Assembly (NCBI GenBank): GCA_014281115.1
Contig: JACONQ010000002.1
Span: 2,294,001-2,358,000, forward strand
Origin: Laburnicola sp. R22_1
Lineage: Eukaryota; Ascomycota; Dothideomycetes; Pleosporales; Didymosphaeriaceae
Direction of reading: 5' to 3'
DNA length: 64,000 bases
Below the pieces are notes generated by a model. That model was given only the letters and a program-made list of their open reading frames with translations. It did no database searches and was not told the origin of the DNA. The position numbers were made by a program, and so were the translations under genes. Positions within the stretch are counted from its first letter, which is position 1, and every line of letters starts with the position of its first letter. Positions 11,938 through 24,089 of the stretch are shown piece by piece.

Positions 11938-12474
11938 GGCTAGTCATAAGGACTTGGTTGGATTTTGCTTTCGGAGTTGGAGGCGGCCCGATAACCACGG
12001 TGGGCTACCGGGACGGCGTTCGTACAAGCAAGGCTGATGATGCCTCTATCGGTTTATGTTGAATGGAAATCTGGCAACCTATGACAACGAGTCTAGTTTG
12101 CGCAAGAATCTCGCAGGGGTGAGTGAGTGTTGGGGCGATGTTGGGGCGAGAGAACGGCGAACGAACTCGGCCGTCTATGAAGTCATCGGTGTGATGAGTG
12201 AACCACACCATACATATGCATGCAGCGGCGTACAGATTTTGCATGGTTCGTTATCTATCGCCGAGCACACCTGCGACAGTTCGGGTTGCCCGCGTTTGTA
12301 TAGGCAGCCCACGCCAAGCCCTGTCCAATGACGTGGGTTTGCGCCAACCCCACCATTCACTCGTTAGCCGGGGTTCAGCCGCATCCGTCTGCCTGCCTGT
12401 CCGACCTTCGCGTTCTCGACCACATATGCGATACTCAACCCTGACATCCTAGTAACTCTCAACCCTTTTTCAAC
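11938..12474. other. Intergenic, nothing recognised
   Basis: 3' region of NC2-beta and promoter of did2. No element or RNA gene seen. Confidence 0.5.
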
Positions 12475-13248
12475 ATGTCTGGTCTTGAGGCCGCCCTCTT
12501 CAACCTCAAAGTGCGTACCTCGGAGCCCGCCCTCCTGTCCTGTTTGCTAACACGGCGTAGTTCACGGCCAAGTCGCTGAATCGACAAGCGCTCAAGGCTG
12601 GGAAAGATGAGCAAACCGAGAAAGCGAAAGTCGAGAAGGTCAGTGATGAGTGTATATACTGCTAGGCAGCGTGCTAATGCGCCCGCCAGGCCATGAAGCA
12701 AGGCCACCACGACATCGCACGCATCTACGCGCAGAACGCCGTCCGCAAGCAGAACGAGAAACTCAACCTCCTAAAACTGTCCTCCCGCGTGGACGCAGTC
12801 GCCGGTCGGGTCCAAACGGCAGTTACGATGCGCCAGGTCACCGGCAACATGCAGAAGGTGGTGAAGAGCATGGACGTGGCCATGAAGTCTATGAACCTCG
12901 AGAGGGTACGTCTATCCCATGCTGCTTCACACTACTGCGACAGTGATTCACTAGAGACGGCATGTACTGACGGCTCGATAACAGATAACCGCTGTCATGG
13001 ACGGCTTCGAGAAGAACTTCAACGATCTCGATGTGGTAGATGAGTTCACGCGCGAGGCAACATCGTCTGCAACCGCAGTAGGAACTCCACAGGAGGACGT
13101 TGATCGGTTGATGGCTCAGGCAGCGGATAAGGCTGGCGTCGAACTGTCCGCAGACCTGGAGGAGGCTACGCCGGCCAAGACGAAGATCGGTCCTACAGAG
13201 CAGGAAGAGCAAGGGCTGAATGAGCGTCTGCGTGCGTTACGAAATTGA
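12475..13248 (+). CDS. did2: ESCRT-III accessory protein Did2/CHMP1
   Basis: Charged multivesicular body protein 1: recruits the Vps4 ATPase to ESCRT-III on endosomes for filament disassembly. Four exons (12475-12510, 12561-12638, 12690-12905, 12985-13248) give 197 residues, the usual size. The N-terminal basic helices begin [19 protein letters not shown] and continue [19 protein letters not shown]. The middle has [20 protein letters not shown] and the acidic region [10 protein letters not shown]. The C-terminal MIT-interacting motif is [10 protein letters not shown] (MIM1 pattern, which binds Vps4). All introns are short, with clean GT..AG ends. Confidence 0.95.
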
Positions 13249-13718
13249 GTCTTCTTCTTTTAGCGAGGCATCACTTTGTGGAGTACTGGAGTCCGGGCGC
13301 GTAGCTCCGCTGGAGAGCGACATAGGAGTTGCCTTTGGTCTTTGCATGGCAGTAACGTGCCTAGAGAACTATTGATTATACTCGTTACATTATGCGCAGT
13401 GTTCGCATGCTGCATGTCTTCGATTACTAGTCCGATGAAATGGCCCACATTTTGCTGTACCGTTCTCAAAGAATTGTAGAACATGGGTTTTACAATCAAA
13501 TACTATGCTTATCAGGTCAACAGATAACTTGATGAAGTACCTGGTACATTTGTATATCCCGTCCAAGACAAATAACAGCTAGAGGATTAATATCGTTCTC
13601 AGGCGGAGTTTATCTCAACCCCGGCGACTAGTCGGACCGATACGGTTAGCATGCAATGATGTGCAGTTTTTTTATGGATACAGCATGTAATGTTCTCCCC
13701 GCTCTACACAACTTCGCC
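13249..13718. other. Intergenic, nothing recognised
   Basis: AT-richer spacer between did2 and the dehydrogenase gene on the same strand. No feature seen. Confidence 0.5.
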
Positions 13719-14731
13719 ATGGCTGGATCAGAGGAGATGGTCATTATACTGACTGGTGCGTCGAGAGGTATGAATTTATTTTACTTTGATTAATTTATTT
13801 GCTGTCTTCGCTTTTCAATTATTGACACTTCGTCTTCGTCCGTTCTACATGTATGCAAATGTCAACATACCACGAATGCGTGTCCTTGCAATTTCCTCAT
13901 CAGACCAGGCCTTTCGCTTCACTACTGACATCGTCCAAGGAATCGGCCAGGCGACGGCCCATTATCTTCTCTCTCATAATCACAAACTCGTCCTGGTATC
14001 CCGCACACAATCCGCGCTCCACCAACTTCGCGACCAGTACGGATCTGATAAAGTAGAAGTACTCTCCGGCGATCTCTCAGATTTCGGTATATCCACGAAA
14101 GCGGTCAAAGCTGCAAACAAGCGCTGGGGTCGCCTAGACGGTCTTATTATAAACCATGGCTCCCTAGATCCCGTGAAGAAGGTCGCGGATTCGAGTGCTG
14201 AAGAGTGGAGCAAGGCGTTCAATACCAATGTCTTCAGTGCAATTGCCTTGGTTAGCATGCCTCGGTTCTCTCAAACAGTCACGTGCACCAACTAACGGCA
14301 ACCGCGTCCCTCGACAGATCCAAGCAGCTCTCCCTTCCCTCCGTAACTCCCACGGCCGCATCATCCTCACTTCAAGTGGTGCCGCAGTTAGTGCCTATCA
14401 GGGTTGGGGCGCCTACGGGGCTGGCAAAGCCGTGCTCAACCATCTCGCTCTCACCCTCAGTGTTGAAGAACCGGACGTTACGACGGTTTCCGTGCGTCCT
14501 GGCGTCGTGGATACTGAAATGCAAAGAGAGATCCGAGAGACCCATATTGCAGCCATGAGCGAAAAAGATGCTGCTAAGTTTGCGGGGCTGAAGAAGGATG
14601 GGGGCCTATTGAAGCCGGAGCAGCCAGGGCATGTAATTGCAAAGTTGGCAGTGGGTGCTGAGAAGGAATTGAGTGGGAAGTTTTTGAGCTGGAATGATGA
14701 GGCTTTGGGGTCTTTTCAGGAGGGGGCTTGA
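13719..14731 (+). CDS. Short-chain dehydrogenase/reductase
   Basis: NAD(P)-dependent oxidoreductase of the classical SDR family; substrate not predictable. Three exons (13719-13767, 13940-14250, 14318-14731; introns of 172 and 67 nt) give 257 residues. The first intron splits the cofactor loop: TGAS plus RGIGQAT make the TGxxxGxG motif. Then come NHG (the NNAG position), the catalytic Ser in IILTSSGAAV, YxxxK as YGAGK, and the RPGVVDTEM segment. The His in NHG replaces the usual Ala, which is common in fungal relatives of yeast YIR035C/IRC24 (sepiapterin-reductase-like), a plausible but unproven identity. The first intron is longer than the others in the window. Confidence 0.9.
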
Positions 14732-15423
14732 GTGGATTGCCAGTTTGCTGGTAAGGGTGGGTGGGGATGGAGTGCTGATGACCAAGACTTTTAAAACTTC
14801 TTCTCGTCGTAACTTCTCGATACTTTTTCGTCTCAGCTCTCTTTGCGTGAATATGGGTAGCTGCCTTCGATGCAATAAGAGTTGCTGTCATTGCCAGGGA
14901 AGGAAGTAGCGAGTGAGGCGGCTCATTGTCCAATGAGACACTGCATTGGCTTTATTGCCCGCCAGCACAGCCTCGCATTGCGGTTTGTTCCGGTCAAACA
15001 TCGCATTTTATTTAATGCAGAAGATGTCTACGCCATCTATGTCTTGCCTTTAGGCCTCTTGTTGGACCGATTCCTTCGTCGAGCCATATTGAGCTCACCG
15101 GTCGGCCCCACGTTCGGTACTCTATTTGCTCTCGGGCGCAGAGTCTGGCAATTGTCAGCCTTGCGGATACGAAGGCAACAGTCTGAACTTCGAACGTTGC
15201 AGACTGTACGAATATTCCACGACCTACCCTCGACATATCGCATCTATGCCGTCAGTGAACAAGTACTGATTTCCACAATTGCTGAAGTCGTTGCCTCAAG
15301 GGCGGTGGCAAAGGCTATGGGCTGATCTCTCCAATCTCCAGCGCCACTCTGTTCGGTGCGACATTACCAATACGAAGATAACTCCGACCCCGCGTACGCC
15401 AATTGTTCTACGAATACGACTCC
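14732..15423. other. Intergenic, nothing recognised
   Basis: Contains only unconvincing frames on both strands. Presumed promoter of the kinase gene that follows. Confidence 0.45.
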
Positions 15424-16894
15424 ATGGGACCCACGGCCAATCCCCGCGACATGCCTACAGGGCAGGTGGAGCCACACAACCGGCAAGGCCCACACGACAA
15501 AGAGGGGCAGCACCATGAGCTAGCCGATGAATCAAGCGTACTATATCGTCGTCTCGATGTGTTAGGCCGTGGTGGAAGCGCTACCGTCGATAAGCCTGTT
15601 GAGCACATCGAGAGTCGCAAGGTCTACGCACGGAAGACCTTCTTCGTACTTCCTAGCAATCGTAAACGCTGGAAACACGAATTTGAGCATGAGCTGCGGA
15701 TCATACGTCGACTAGGAAATCATCATCACTTCGTGAGACTGGAATCTTACAGGACGAAGAACTCGTTTGCGCTTGTTCTTGAGCCTGCGGTCAATAGAGG
15801 CACTCTGGATACCTTTCTAGAAGACTTCAAGCTTGTAGACGAACTGACTACACGAGCTACCACAGCAGGAATCATTTTCCAAGCATTCGGCTGTTTGGCG
15901 AGCGGCTTAGCTTTCATGCACAAACACAAGATACGGCATCGAGATATCAAACCCGAAAACATACTGGTTCACCATGGTGCTATGATATACACAGATTTTG
16001 GGATATCTCGCGATTATTCCGACCTCAACACCAGTGTCACCGAAGGCCGTCCCGACCGCTATACCCCGCGGTACTGCGCACCAGAAGTCAAAGCATGGGA
16101 TGCACGAACTTGGAGCTTGGATGTCTTCTCTTTGGGCTGCGTGTTTATTCTCATGTACACGGCTGTCTTTCCCAATAAGACTATAGAAGAAGTGGCCAAG
16201 AGTATCTTCCATGAACATCTTGAGAGCGTAGCTGTCGCGCTTGAGTCTTTTGAAGAAGAACCGGAAGTCTTGCCTTCGATGAAGGCAATGCTACGATACG
16301 AGGAGCAAGAACGACTTGGAGCAGCTGATGTTGTTCAGATACTAAGTTCGCGAGAAGCGCGGTATTTCTGTGGGGCATGTCGAGGGGAATCAGGTGAGAC
16401 CTTGCGATACCATAACTGGATCGTTTGAGCTAATCTGTGTGTTCTCAGACTCATCGGAAACTTATTGTATCCAGCCCAGTATTTCTCTTCATGCTGAGAC
16501 GAAGACTGGCATACATGACAGTAACATGAGCCTTCTGGATCTTTCGACAGCCAAGAGCCATAATAGCAAGATCCTAATGGAAGCCGGCGATTGTTTCCGA
16601 CTGCAAGATCGAGTAACACTTTCTAGAGTTGCTTGGGAGTCTACTGACATCGAGACGAGTGACGCACTTGAATTGTCTGCACAACGTATCAGTCCAGGAG
16701 CTATGGTACCCTACAAGGATTGTATAACACAATTTTACCTCCTAATAATTCTATACGCAGGGTTATCATCTTTAGGCGTTGAAAGCTTAAGTTCTCCTTA
16801 TAATGCTGTGACTGGAGTAATAAAATCTTTAGCTGTTCTATTAATCCTCTTCCGCTGTACCCTGCTCTATTACAAGATTTCGCGGATTCTCTAA
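15424..16894 (+). CDS. Ser/Thr protein kinase, first part of a kinase-ankyrin-type locus
   Basis: The first ATG in frame is at 15424. A complete kinase domain follows: glycine loop LGRGGSATV, lysine in YARKTF, helix-C Glu in EFEHELRIIRRL, HRD as RHRDIKPENILV, DFG as YTDFGIS, a CAPEV (APE) segment and DVFSLGCVF. All catalytic residues are present, so it looks active. After FCGACRGES a 55-nt intron (16394-16448) joins to DSSETY and a linker that ends with a hydrophobic stretch (FYLLIILYAGL). Frames from 16700 to 17040 are broken by stops in every simple reading, so either several introns lie there or the gene is damaged. The segment at 17048-18084 probably belongs to the same gene. Fungal kinases with ankyrin-type C-termini are variable accessory genes. 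Confidence 0.65.
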
Positions 16895-17047
16895 ACCTTG
16901 GCGAGTTTAAGTGGCAGCGAAGAACAATCTGGACAAGAAGAGAGCCTATTATCTGAAAAAAATGTTTACTAATGGACTTTCTACTACCTTTGTTGTGTTG
17001 TTCGTCTAAGTTGGCGTAAGCCATTTGGGGATGTTCTGACTTCCCTC

Positions 17048-18084
17048 AGCGTCTACCCTATCAGTAATGATCTCGGTTACGTAGTCAAGATGCTGAAATC
17101 AAAGAGTCTATTGGATATCCAAAAAGCTTTCTCGGCCAAGTCACCCCATCCTTTCACCCAGACTGATTGGGGATGGAACATTTTAGATGTGAGTATCAAT
17201 TGAAAAGAACGGGTTTGGGCACGAGGTTAACTATCCCTTAGTATTCCATAGGTCTCAATCGTTTGGATGTGTGTCACCTTCTTGTCTCATATGGCATTCC
17301 ATGTGACGGTGCCTTTAGTACTCTCTTCGGGAGGACATTGAGTAGTCCTTACAGCAGTTCCAGCTTGGAGGGCGCTATTGATATGCTTCGCTTCATTGTA
17401 AGCAGCTTCTCCTTTACTCTTGCTTACGATAATATATTTGAGCCGGGTTATATCTCCGAAAATCCCCTAAAAGACGGCTTGTTGGAATGGCTACGTCTGA
17501 ATGGCCCAGAATACGGGCTCCCTAGGTGGTCTCTGCAAGAAACTCTCCTCCGGATCAAATTAAGAACCTTGCCTTATTCTTGTCGTTTATACGGCAAAGT
17601 AGGCGCCAAAGAACAACTGCTACCATATTTGACATCCGATATAGTATTCCGGATCCGAAACAACGACGTCAGTTTCCTTTCAGACTTATTTTATCTTTCC
17701 CTGGGTTATGGCGAGAGTGGCAAAGAAGAGGGGGAGACCTGGTTATCCGCACTCTCTCAATGTGACGTCGATGTGTTTCAATATATGGAATATGAATCAA
17801 GTCTGTACCCTGGCGGGTTAGATGAAAACAGAAAATGGTATCCTAGTTGTGTTAGAATGGTAAATTGGGGGTACACTGCGGAAACAGGTCATAGCCTGTT
17901 CTGGAGGTGGGCTAGGGAGCGAAGAGATGCAGAACAGGTGTGGTATGAAGATCTTGAAGATAATGAAAAGCCATGGTCCCTTGAGTACGATGAGTCGTCT
18001 GGTTCCGACACCGAGGGAACCGCCGAAACAAATGTCCGACAAGAGGACGAAGAGACAGTAGTCCCAGGTTCGTGGATAGACTAA
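17048..18084 (+). CDS. C-terminal ankyrin-like region of the kinase locus
   Basis: Two exons (about 17048-17188 and 17242-18084, a 53-nt intron GTGAGT..CTTAG). The first reads PISNDLGYVVKMLKSKSLLD and WGWNILD; the second starts YSIGLNRLDVCHLLVSYGIP. This pairing is the degenerate ankyrin helix pair often found at the end of fungal kinase or NACHT proteins. About 240 further residues are acidic and rich in Trp and Tyr, ending VVPGSWID. No start codon fits an independent gene well. I infer it is the 3' part of the upstream kinase gene. The stop lies only 81 bp from the target duplication of the large transposon nest. Confidence 0.5.
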
Positions 18085-18164
18085 TAGACCAAATCTCATA
18101 CTCCATTGCTCATTGCACCTGTCTCCTAGATTCTCTTTGGTTTCCCCAACATTTCTCGCCCCTA

Positions 18165-18172
18165 GGGCCTAG
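18165..18172. repeat. Target-site duplication of outer hAT, left copy
   Basis: GGGCCTAG sits immediately before the left inverted end and is repeated exactly at 35970-35977 after the right end. An 8-bp duplication is the hallmark of hAT insertion. Confidence 0.95.
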
Positions 18173-18197
18173 CAGAGTTGCCATCAATCAATCAGGA
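18173..18197. repeat. Left terminal inverted repeat of outer hAT
   Basis: 25 bp, starts CAGAGTTGCC, and matches the reverse complement of 35945-35969 without mismatch. Subterminal ATCAATCA/TTGATT motifs recur to about 18275 and probably bind transposase. Confidence 0.95.
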
Positions 18198-18973
18198 GAT
18201 CAGTTTTTGATCGATTTTCGCCCAATTGATCCTATCAATCAGGTCAATCCTCCGCCCATACAAATTTTGCAGCAATCAGGATAAGGGCCATTATCCTAAT
18301 TAATCTTCCTAATTATATTAATCTGTTTTAACGTTGTTTTTAACGCTAAGATGGCTTTTAAAGCTAAAACAACAACAAATATAGTGATTTTTACGCGTTG
18401 TTAGAGTTTTAAGCAATTTCCTAATTAGGTAATTAACTAAGTTAGCTAAGCACCTTGAATTATCTGCGTCTGCCCTCTCTATTAACGCTCTCTTGCGCCC
18501 TCTTCTCCACACTTATATAATGGCCCCAGTCTTATAAAATAAGGGTAAAAGGAGCTCTCTAAGTATAGCGGCAAGGCCAGCGGCACCTCTAGTTATCGCG
18601 CTTAACTTATAGAGCACATAGGAGCTACTAGAGTCTTAGGGTAGCCAGAGCTTTAAGACTAAGCTCTAGAACTGCAATACCGCGTTCTTTAATATAGAGG
18701 CTCTGCCCTTAATTAACGTAACACTCTTAGGGCCCTTAAATATATTAACGCCCTTTTGTAGACTATTAGAAACTCTAACGCTAAGAGCTTAAGCTACATT
18801 AACTTAAGCTGCCACTACTCCCTTAGCTGCCTTCTTACCTAGCTCTAACAGCCCTAGGCTTAAATTTAACGCTTGTTTTATAAATAACTTTAATAGAATT
18901 AACTAGGTAAGGTTGCTACTATATATAAAGCCTCTATGTATATAGAAGTTTAAGAAATTAGTACTCTATGCTT

Positions 18974-18981
18974 ATAGATAT
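18974..18981. repeat. Target-site duplication of inner hAT, left copy
   Basis: ATAGATAT, repeated exactly at 22129-22136. The site lies inside the decayed transposase frame of the outer element. Confidence 0.95.
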
Positions 18982-21900
18982 CAGACTTGCCAACAATCAA
19001 TCCAATTGATTCAAATTGATTGAATTGTTTGCAAAATGCAATTCAATCAAATCAATCGCAAATCGACCGACTACCTATTATTTTGCAATCAAATCAAGCC
19101 CAGCTCGAACGATTGATTGATTCGATTGAGTATTTGGGCTATCTCCAGTGAGGTTTTCGAGTTGGCCGTAACGGCGATCTCACGGTATCTTTCTGGTGGT
19201 GGCTTTACGACGGGCCGGGTCCACCCGGTGGAATCTCATTGGTTGAAGCAAACGCGTCTGTACGTAGCTAATCGCGTCGTACTGACTGCGTACATTTACG
19301 TGTTTCTTGCTTCAAACAACGTCTCTACAACACCTATACCGACAATATGCCTCCCAGACAAGCCAGGGGCGCCAAACGCGCTGCCGAAGCCTCCAAAGCA
19401 CCCGCGAAACGCGCTAGAACCAGCGGCTGTGGTACAGCCAGGCAACCCATTGAACTTGATGAGTCGCAGCAGCTGCCTCCGCGCACCTCACCGCGCAAAG
19501 CCCTGGCAATCGCGACATCCCAGGCCATTGAGGAACGTCCATTTAAGTCACAGTTGCGCGATTTGCTACCTGATGACACCGCCATAGAGCCCTCGAGAGC
19601 AGCCACCGAGGCCACAACGGAAGATACCGAGAGCGCCATTAAGGGTCTTGACGCGCTCTTCAAGGACGACTTCGAGGGCATCGATTGGGCGCGATTACCG
19701 GGCTTTATCGCGCCTTTGCGCACCTACAAGCATAAGAAAAGCTGGATCTATCGCCACGGCTATCGTGTCTCGCCCATCTCCGATCCATCGCAAATCTGGT
19801 TCATCTGCAAGTACTGCCATCAGCACAAGCGTATCGATTGCGGCAAAACTGGCAAATACAACACCACGAAGTCAACCTCGGCGGCAGCAGCGCACCTTGA
19901 GGAGCGCACGAAGGGCCATGGCCATACAAAGCCAGGGGCAGCCGCGAAGCCGTTGCTGCTGGGGGGTCAACTCTCATTGCAACAGGCGGCTAATCGCGGC
20001 GTGGTGTTGACTCAGAGCATTGCCAATACGCTGGGTAACTTCGACGTTCAAAGCTTCAGGCTTGCTGCTGTTACTTGGCTCGTTGAGGGCAACCACCCCT
20101 TGCGTGAGTTTGAGTCGCCAGCGTTCCGGAGGATGCTGGCCTTAGCCAACCCAGAGGCAGAGGAGGCGCTGTGGGCTAGTCGTACATCAGTTTCTCGGTA
20201 CGTAATGAGGCTTTACAATCACTTGCTCCCGCAAGTTGTTGATGAGCTATCACGTGCTGCCTCGCTCATCCACATAAGCTTGGACGGCTGGACAATAAAA
20301 GGCGGCAAACGTGGCTTCTTTGGTATTGTTGCGCACTATACTAACAAAAATGGCGAGGTAGTTGACTTGCCAATTGCGTTGCCACAGCTATCAGGCTCCC
20401 ATAGCGGTAAGAGGATAGGCGAAATTGTCGTCGAAACGCTGCAGAAGTTTGGCATTAACAGCAGTAAAGTCGGTTACTTCGTGCTTAATAATGCCAATAC
20501 CAACGACAAGGCAGTTGATTATATCGCCAACAAGTACAACTTCCGAGTGTCCTATCGTCGTCTTCGTTGCGCGCCTCACATCATCAACCTCGTGGGACAG
20601 GCTTTATTGTTTGGCAAGGACTGCGAGGCGTACGCCGACGATATCGACCCAGATGTAAGTCAACAATTGTGTGCCTTTACGCTGAGCTTCGGCTGATCCA
20701 AGGCAGGAGGAGACGAAACTTATGGACGAGTGGCGTAAACAGGGCCCGCTAGGCTTTTTGTTTGATGTTATAGGCCACATTAAAACACCTTTGCAATACG
20801 ATTTGTTCAATCAGTGTCAGCACCAAGCAAACAAGTCGTTGCCTCCCAACGAGCGCAAGATCTACGAACCTGTAAAGCCAGTAATTACACGCTGGAACTC
20901 TTACTACGACGCCCTTGCTCGCGCCTCTCAGCTACAAACCGCCATCAACACATACGCCGCCCGCCATATAGATGATACCCGCACTGCTGACGCCTACGCG
21001 CGCGCAAAAAACAACAAGCTACCCGACGTGCCAGCGTGGATGAGGTCTGACGGGCTATCAGCCAACGATTAGCAAGTAATAACTGAATATATGGAGGTGC
21101 TATTGCCGCTCAAAGAAGCCACCAAGAGGCTTGAAGGCCGCGGCAAAGGCAACGCTTTTGGCGCTATATATGAAGTCATACCGGTTTTTGAGCAGCTACT
21201 TACCACCTTTGAGCATTGGCTCGAGTCGTTTGCTAATGTTAATCACCACGAAACTGGCGCCCCAGAGGACCACCTACCTACCAACTTGCGCGCGGCATGG
21301 CTCAAACTCAATCAGTACTACAGCAAGCTCGACGACTCGCCTATCTACTACGCCGCTTGCTGTCTCCATCCTTTCTACAAGCGTTATTGCCGGCGAGCTT
21401 GGCGCGGGAAACCTGACTGGCTTGCCTCAGCTAACGCCAGTTTTCGGCAGCTTTGGGCGCAGTACCAACCCGAAGTTGTTGATACGGTGGCTTCCAGGCA
21501 GTCAACTGTAAACAACAACCTCGACGATGCGATTAACCAGCTTGCTGGCGGCGATAGCGACGACGAAAATGAGGAAGATGGTGACGAGTACGATCGCTGG
21601 TTCAAGCGCGAGCCCAGGTGGACGCAACAGCAGTTTGATAGCGGTGATAGTCCTGTCAAGTACTGGGTCGGATTACGCTCGAGATACCCCAATTTGGCGA
21701 AGTTTGCAATTGATATACTAACAGTTCCAGCATCAAGCTGTGAGTGTGAGCGCGTTTTCAGTGAACTTGGCGACCTCCTCGAGCCTAGAAGACGCCATAT
21801 AGGTGCTCAATTGGTGGCAGCAATACAATCTGTACGATCTTGGCTGAAAGCTGGCTTTAGTGAACCCTCTAATGGCGCTGTTGCGAAGCAGTTATCGACT

Positions 21901-22128
21901 TTGAGTGACGAAGAAATCGACACCTTATACAGCTTGTGTGACTGGGACGAGGCTTCTTAGTAATTTATATGTAGTTTGCACGAATATATGATCAATTTAC
22001 AATCAATTTACAATCAATCGGCTTGAAAAATACCTTTCAATTCAATCAATTCAAAAGGCTGGATAACTTATTACAATCGATTCAATTCACTGTCTGGAAA
22101 TTGATTGAATTGATTGTTGGCAAGTCTG
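18982..22128 (+). mobile_element. Inner hAT transposon, nearly intact, 3147 bp
   Basis: The terminal inverted repeats begin CAGACTTGCCAACAATCAAT (20 bp perfect, then imperfect) and are flanked by an exact 8-bp duplication. The ends differ by a few bases from those of the outer element, so both belong to one group. CAATCAAT/ATTGATTG motifs are dense within 150 bp of each end. Base composition is close to the host genes, unlike the surrounding DNA. It therefore inserted after most of the RIP in the outer element. It carries one transposase gene with a single nonsense codon. Confidence 0.96.
19347..21960 (+). pseudogene. hAT transposase with one in-frame TAG
   Basis: Cut-and-paste transposase. 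Exon 1 is 19347-20654, a 52-nt intron follows (GTAAGT..GGCAG), and exon 2 runs from 20707 to 21960. N-terminal basic region, then a BED-like zinc finger (FICKYCHQHKR with later His in HLEERTKGHGH). The RNase H-fold core includes HISLDGWTIKGGKRGFFGIV with the first catalytic Asp, then APHIINLVGQALLFG and VKPVITRWNSYYDAL. The hAT dimerisation domain at the C-terminus has PASSCECERVFSELGDLLEP. A TAG at 21070-21072, after LSAND, stands where relatives have Trp. TGG to TAG with A following on the other strand's C is the CpA-to-TpA change of RIP. Otherwise the frame is open, so inactivation looks recent. Confidence 0.93.
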
Positions 22129-22288
22129 ATAGATATTGCGTTGCGCTCTAGGCAGACATAAGGTATATTTTTTTTATCTATTACTACTGCCATATATATA
22201 GGGTGCCTAGCACTAAAAAGATACTAGAAATAATAAGCTTAATAATAGTAGCGTAAAATTATATTAAGTAGAGGTAACTTAGCTATAG

Positions 22289-22430
22289 GTATAGGGTTAG
22301 GTTGGGGTCGCATAGACCCTAGGTATAGGTTGGATTAGGTTACACAGACCCTAGGTATAGGTTAGGTTAGATCGCATAGACTCTTAGGTATAGGTTAGAT
22401 TAGGGTACCTATTAGGGTTGCGTAATTTAT
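22289..22430. repeat. GGTTAGG-rich tandem repeat at left end of the 10.4-kb insertion
   Basis: About three imperfect copies of a roughly 31-36-bp unit, CGCATAGACCCTAGGTATAGG followed by TT(A)GG variants. The reverse-complement type (CCTAACCTAACC) occurs at 32505-32635, so the two ends of this insertion are inverted repeats of related low-complexity sequence. Confidence 0.75.
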
Positions 22431-24089
22431 ATTATATAAAATTAATAGTAATAAGATTAGTAACTTTAGTTACTCTCTAAAGGTGTATAAGAAAAAAATC
22501 CAAGTAAATATAAATTTAACGCCTTTTTATTATTAATATATATATTTATTACGTCTTATTACTACAAATATTATAGTAGCGCTAAGGCCTTAACTACTTT
22601 TATAGTGACTACCCCTAGTAGAAAGAAGTTAGTGGCTTATTATCTAAAACCTTAAAATCTTATATAGTTTTAATAGTATTCTTATTAGCTAGTAGCTTAT
22701 ATAAATTATTTCTTTTGTCTAATAGTGCTGTGTTCTCTAAATTGTCCTCCCCTATACTAGAATCTAATAACTTTATAGATTACTTATTAGCTATTATAAA
22801 CTTAACTATTATAACCTTTTAAATTATTTAAGCAGTAAAATTATGCCTTTAATCCCTAATTATATCCCTACTAGTGTTAAAGATGCGCTTAACACTAACT
22901 TATAAAATCTACACTATTAGAATATTCTTTGCAACCTACGCAAGTTAAAAGTAAAATATTTAATAAACTTTCTACTACGCTAGCATATTAAACCTATTAC
23001 TCATTTTAACTATAAAAGTACTTAGATACATTTCTTCTTCTATTTAAGTTGGGCCTAAGTTGTAATTAATATCTAGCGTAGCTAAACTTTAGCTAGAGGT
23101 AGAGAGGCTACTAGACTATAAACTAAATAGCAAGGGATGCTTTTAAAACTATTTACTACCTTGCAACTATCTTAGGTTAGTATTTAAGACTAGAGTAAGG
23201 TCCCTAGCTATTAGACTATTATAGTAATTAAGGTACTCTAGGAACTATTAGTAGTATATATACTTATTCTAGGTCTTTTATATTTTATTCTATGCAACTA
23301 TTAGTATATAACTATAATAAATAGCTGTAATTATAATACCTTATACGCTGTAAGCTTTTGCAAAGAATCTAATATTATTATATAGTTAAATAAGAAACTC
23401 TTCTTTCTATCTATTCTTAAGTAATACTTGCGTAACTTCTCTTGTCCTATTTTAGCTACAGCCTATATAGCTTCAAGCTATCTAATATTATTTAATTCTT
23501 TAATAAGCTTATTATTTATCTTATTTAGGAAATTAAAAAGCTAGTTATACATAAGCCAAATGTATAGAACCTAGGATTTCTAGTTCTTACTTAGGAAGTT
23601 TGTAACCTTCTTAAACTTTTAGAGTATAGAGGTAATTAACTTAAGATATAACTATTTTAAGGCTAATAGTTAAATTTTCTTAAGGTTTTTAAAGTCTGCC
23701 TTTATAGTGTTACTATAAGTAAAAGTGTTTAATTTTCTAGTTGTCTTTATTGCAATCTCCTTCTCTAGCTATATATTAATATTTGCCTAAAGCTTTAGTA
23801 CGCGCTTGTATATATTATGTATAGAGTTCTATCTTATTTAGATATTTTAGATGATAGATAATTGCTTCTTTAGTAGTGTATCGCTCTGCGTTACAATAAA
23901 TCGCTTAAATTACTATAGTAACTAGTTAATTATAATATAAATAGTATAGAGCTACGCGCTAGTTAGTCTATAATAACTTTCTATAATAATAGCTAATATA
24001 CCTTATAAAGGGAATTTGGGACAAATATCTACGCCTAGATTTTATTTATATATTTGTCAAATATAGGGGTATTCTTGATGAGTTAAGAT

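Noticed and set aside
22289..22430. Internal telomere repeat
   Set aside because: Units are irregular GGTTAGG/GGTATAGG mixtures, not clean TTAGGG arrays, and have an inverted counterpart at the other end of the insertion.
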